DNA of 64,000 bases from Oasisia sp. SBJ-2009 (taxonomy: Eukaryota > Annelida > Polychaeta > Sabellida > Siboglinidae): NCBI GenBank assembly GCA_964017155.1, contig OZ024867.1, forward strand, positions 26,499,609 to 26,563,608, in the 5' to 3' direction. Position 1 is the stretch's first letter. Each line of letters starts with the position of its first letter. The notes beneath the pieces were generated by a model. The model ran no database searches, was not told where the DNA came from, and was given only the letters and a program-made list of their open reading frames with translations. Shown here one piece after another: positions 60,582 to 64,000 of the stretch. The translations under genes and the position numbers were made by a program.

Positions 60582-61090
60582 CCTTGTCAGAGGATGGGGC
60601 AGCCTCTTTCAGCTCACATTCCTGCCTGCCCAAACTGATATCAGCCTGTCTAAATGACAGGTGGACAGGTATCTAGATAAGGCTACGTGTTCCCTACAAT
60701 ATCATGACCAGTATTTCTACTACATTGGAATATCGAACAATGATTCACTTTGATATTCATTTCGCCCCAAAACTGATCCTGTCTGAATGCAATTAAAGGG
60801 TCAGCCTAATAATTAATGTCAGTACATGTGTTCTCTGCCGTGACAACTGGGCAACCAGAAAGCGCCGCAACAAATATGCATATTCGAAAAAGTCCACTGG
60901 CATAGCACAAAGTGTGGAATTTCAAATTCATTGATATTTTTATTGTTTATTTCTTTGTGGACATGGAGCTATACAGCAGCATATATTAATATTGATCGAA
61001 GCAATATGTGTTTTTATTTCCTTTAGCTGCTCTGCTTAAGTTGTTAACTAGTGGTATGTGCTAAATGTGTGTTAGAGCTCTATAATTTCA
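60582..61090. other. Intergenic DNA
   Basis: No feature that I can support. Confidence 0.4.
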
Positions 61091-61412
61091 TACTGTCATG
61101 GACAAGTTCTATGCAATGTTCAGAGTTCACAAAATGAAGGAACTTTGAGTCAGCTGCATAACCTCATCAACAGGAGAAATGTGGTGACTAAAGTTGCAAG
61201 AGACTACCATGCAGTTTCAGACTTTGTTGATTTGATAGAGCTCTGACTGCCATGTTCTTGACACAGCCATGAAACACCTGGGAATGACAGTAGACATCAG
61301 ACCAAGCAGCTTACCTAGACTGATACACCTTTGGTCAGCTGGCAGAAAAAGAAATACATTCGGCAAACTGTTGGAACCATCATCAATCTTTTGCATTATT
61401 GTTTATTTTTAA
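61091..61412 (+). pseudogene. Frameshifted fragment resembling DUF6589 proteins
   Basis: One frame (61091-61243) contains SSQNEGTLSQLHNLINRRNV followed by a DYHAVSDFVDLIEL stretch and then a TGA. A one-base shift (from 61245) continues with CHVLDTAMKHLGMTVD and stays open to 61412. Joined conceptually, the order (GTL.QL.NLINR.NV, then a D-F-L segment, then H-V-x-x-x-A-M) resembles DUF6589-containing proteins of invertebrate genomes as I remember them; no search was possible. No start codon or upstream exon is seen. Most likely a decayed exon or mobile-element remnant. Confidence 0.45.
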
Positions 61413-63407
61413 GAGTATAGGATTATATTCCTGAATACATATTTCAATTGAGGCTTCATTGTTGTTTTGTAGGTCTGTAGTACTGTGATAAAACTGTTAC
61501 AACTGTGTAATACAAACAAAAATTAGTTTGCAATGTTTTTAATTAGAGCTAATCTTATCATTACAGTTTTAGGTGTGTTCTTACAATTTTTATAATACAC
61601 TGTGTCCCATTATTGGGGATGCTCAATTTTGACAGTACATTTCAGCTCCTCATAAACTTGTTCACTTAAACACCAATCTCGATTCATCTGCCACTTAGAA
61701 GTATTCAGCCATGCTGCAATTAATTCAAACAGCCCAACCCACCACTATTTACATCCTGGTACTGGTTGAACGAAGCCACTGACATTGTGAAATAAATGAC
61801 AATTAAAAACCAGATGCGTTTGACTGTCTTAGGCTAGGTTTAGCCTAGTTTTAACCATGGACACGGTTGACGGCACTAGCTGTGCCGGGCCCTGGGAAGC
61901 TGCGAGACGAGAGTCTGACTCTGAGATCTGTGACAGCGTCTGCTGGCCTTGCTCTAGCCTAGGGCTAGGCTAGGCTGCTACAGCCTATACAGGTAATACA
62001 GCCAGTGGTTGGGTATCGAGAGGGCAGAGTTTCGAGTTGTGTTTTGATGTATGCAGTACATCGCGGTTTGTTTATGAATTACGTCACAAGCAAAAATGTG
62101 AGCTGGATCGCCGTCAAGCTTTGCCTTTTTGCCAATTTTGTCCAACAATGGTCAATGTCACAATGGTAATCATACATAATAATTCATGTCACCATTGACT
62201 AGATAACGGTTAATATGTTTACGAAGTAATTTACTATTGCGACAGGACATGTCCTAAAGCAAATATTACCCACTGCATACATTTGATACTTTAGCCTAAC
62301 CCCCTTTCCCTTATGTTTCCGTCATTAAGACAATCTTCTGAAACCAGAATTTCAACAGAATATATGACGAAAACGTGTTGGGCAGCCATTTTTGGATCGC
62401 TTGATCAAGTTAATGTAGTCATAGACATAGTTGCCGCGTGTGCAACGCTATTCAGCAACACATCTCCAATACGCACACATACATCACAACATTCGTCATA
62501 TTTAATATGGTACCTGTATATATTGGGCTTGGTTCAAGCAATAGCTTACGAGTAATCCACATATCACGAGCTCTGTCAATGGCGATGCCGATGGCGTCAA
62601 CGACAACGCCAGGCAGACGACAATTTGGACTTGGGTACATGGACAGTTCATTATCTGGATGGCGCGTGCAGCCAGCACGCAAACAATGCAGTTAAAACGT
62701 CCCATTTGATCGGTTATAAATGTGACATTTATGCATAGAGATGAATATAAACACGTTCCACTGCGTACTATTTCCGTACAGACATAAACGCGCCATATTT
62801 CGTGTTTTTCTGCCTATGCAAATCAGCGGTTCGTGTTTGTGAGGAGAATGTTGTAATTGATCGGCGCGACGGATCTGTTTCTTCTCCCGTTTAACCAATA
62901 AGCTTCAAAGTTTTGAAGATTATTATTGGTATTGGCAGGAGATGCGCATCGCTGTAGAAATATAAGAGAAAAATGGAAGAATATTGTTTGCTGCTGAATA
63001 AAAATGAATTTGACGTACATGAAGGAAGTGGATGTGGAAGGGATAAGGCCAAGGCAAGTGCAAGTTTATTTACCGGGCTCAGAAATGGGCGACGCTAACC
63101 TTGAAACAGCCAAGACTATCCTCGCGTGCAAGGGAAAGCTGCAGTTGTTTACATCAGTACCAGTCATAATAATATACCCTTGGCACATCCCTGTACATAC
63201 ATCTCAGTCAATAAAATCGCTTACTAGTAGTACATAGCGTGGTCGGCCTCCGGTCACATTGTTTGTGCTAACAGACAGACCACATATTTTTGGATGGCAA
63301 TCCGTATTTTTGACCTAAAATTCTGAAAGAATCCGTATCAACCGTATCACTAATCAGATCTCTTCCAGTTAACTGGCCTACGTTATTAAGGCCTTTTCAA
63401 AACGTAG
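61413..63407. other. Intergenic DNA with minor inverted repeats
   Basis: No gene is supported. Small inverted repeats built on CTAGGCTA lie at about 61830-61847 (TAGGCTA, 4-nt gap, TAGCCTA) and 61954-61973 (CTAGCCTAG, GG, CTAGGCTAG). The stretch 61850-63130 has more CpG than the rest of the flank and several short competing ORFs on both strands. Confidence 0.4.
63004..63237 (+). CDS. Doubtful small ORF, 77 codons
   Basis: Starts at an ATG and ends at TAG 63235-63237. I do not recognise the protein; it has no signal peptide or domain. An overlapping 41-codon ORF at 62973-63098 has a better start context (AAAAATGGAAG), which argues that neither is established. It could be a first exon or chance. 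Confidence 0.12.
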   Translation: MNLTYMKEVDVEGIRPRQVQVYLPGSEMGDANLETAKTILACKGKLQLFTSVPVIIIYPWHIPVHTSQSIKSLTSST

Positions 63408-63761
63408 GGCCTATGTGTATGTGTTAGGAATGTCATTCTGCACCACTCCCGCTAAAAATAAGTTAAATATAATTATATTTTTTAAAGTCGACATAAATAA
63501 GCCGATGTCAGAAGGCGCGAGCAGTTAGCGCAGCCCAGACACATCGGGGTCTCAAACCCCGGCTTTGTCAAAGGCGATGTCTAGCGTGTGCATTGCGAAG
63601 TCGAAAAAGAAATTAACCATATTTTATAAATGTATGCTTAAAACAAATATATCTGTATTATATAGAATACAAAGTTAATGATGTAGTCTTAGTTTTGAAA
63701 AACAATATCCGACTTTGTTTCAGCGGGTGTGATGCAGAATGACATTCCAAACACATAGGCC
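63408..63761. mobile_element. MITE-like inverted-repeat element
   Basis: About 354 bp bounded by inverted repeats. The left arm is 63408-63453 and the right arm 63722-63761. They match with 3 mismatches over 40 bp, once a 6-bp TATGTG duplication in the left arm (63412-63423) is allowed for. The inner part is AT-rich with a short GC-rich block. No ORF and no clear target duplication, so the superfamily is open. Confidence 0.6.
63511..63570 (+). other. tRNA-like arms inside the MITE-like element
   Basis: A D-arm-like stem GCGC (63515-63518) / GCGC (63528-63531) with a 9-nt loop GAGCAGTTA is followed by a T-arm-like stem CGGGG (63545-63549) / CCCCG (63557-63561) with a 7-nt loop TCTCAAA. Only 13 nt separate them, so there is no anticodon arm, and the loop departs from the TTCRA consensus. 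Probably a relic of a tRNA-derived sequence, not a tRNA gene. Confidence 0.35.
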
Positions 63762-64000
63762 TACACATAAAAAAACGTGGTAGAACCGATAAATACACGC
63801 AAGAACGCCTCAGTCCTCCCAATTTTAGGTATGTCCCCCTTCATAAGACTACGCAACTGTTTTTATGTAGCAAGCGGAGTAGCACAGTTGCCAAACCGTG
63901 ACCGATGTCGGTGACTTTTGTTTGTATTGGTACAGGTATCATTTATTTCGTGATGTCATCGCGATGGATTCTTATCTGGCTCTAGCAGAAATTATGGGAT
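63762..64000. other. Unannotated right edge
   Basis: Nothing recognisable. Confidence 0.4.

Noticed and set aside
61580..61760. A minus-strand open stretch of about 41 codons
   Set aside because: The length is within chance, there is no ATG, and no motif was recognised.
62313..62705. Competing short ORFs on both strands (60-85 codons), including a minus-strand frame that looks protein-like and ends near a GTACC donor-like site
   Set aside because: Overlapping frames on both strands have equal merit and no recognisable domain; I cannot choose one.
63511..63570. Functional tRNA gene
   Set aside because: The anticodon arm is missing, the T loop is off-consensus and there is no acceptor stem.

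Overview
The window looks like metazoan nuclear DNA. It has no operons or long intact genes. It contains a non-LTR retrotransposon (LINE) fragment, a THAP-bearing DNA transposon with TTAA target sites, simple repeats and AT-rich unique DNA. Transposon content and CTAGGCTA/AGGCCTA-type words suggest a marine invertebrate, possibly a deuterostome, but this is a guess; no gene here fixes the species.

Positions 1-55991 are one tandem array that continues past the left edge. Each unit has three parts in fixed order and orientation: (i) a ~708-bp LINE ORF2 fragment covering the linker between endonuclease and reverse transcriptase, (ii) a ~245-bp spacer with three inverted repeats, and (iii) a G-rich minisatellite with an 18-bp monomer (GGTTGGGTGGAGTGGGGA) whose block length varies from about 0.1 to 2.3 kb. 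There are 29 LINE copies (the first cut by the window edge) and 29 minisatellite blocks, about 29 kb of minisatellite in all. Full unit lengths run from 1179 to 3255 bp, and most length differences are multiples of 18 bp. Shared private mutations (a 1-bp deletion in five copies, a 5-bp deletion in three, a nonsense change in two, a 17-bp monomer in nine blocks) show growth by duplication of multi-unit segments. The left half (to ~26 kb) and right half carry different subfamilies.

Positions 55992-64000 are array-flanking DNA. A 1281-bp Kolobok-like DNA transposon (56847-58127) has 14-bp perfect terminal inverted repeats, TTAA target duplications and a degenerate THAP zinc-finger ORF. It interrupts a ~225-bp dispersed repeat whose uninterrupted copy lies at 60358-60581. 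Next to that copy is a 279-bp perfect purine-pyrimidine alternation containing about 40 CACATG hexamers. Further right are a frameshifted fragment resembling DUF6589 proteins (61091-61412) and a ~354-bp inverted-repeat element with tRNA-like arms (63408-63761). No intact host gene can be supported.

Nothing in the array appears to work as a protein-coding system: the LINE piece ends before the catalytic reverse-transcriptase motifs and every copy that reaches that point has the same stop. The very long ORFs on both strands come from the 18-bp monomer lacking stops in most frames. The notable feature is the array itself: a composite LINE-hairpin-minisatellite megasatellite with extreme strand asymmetry.
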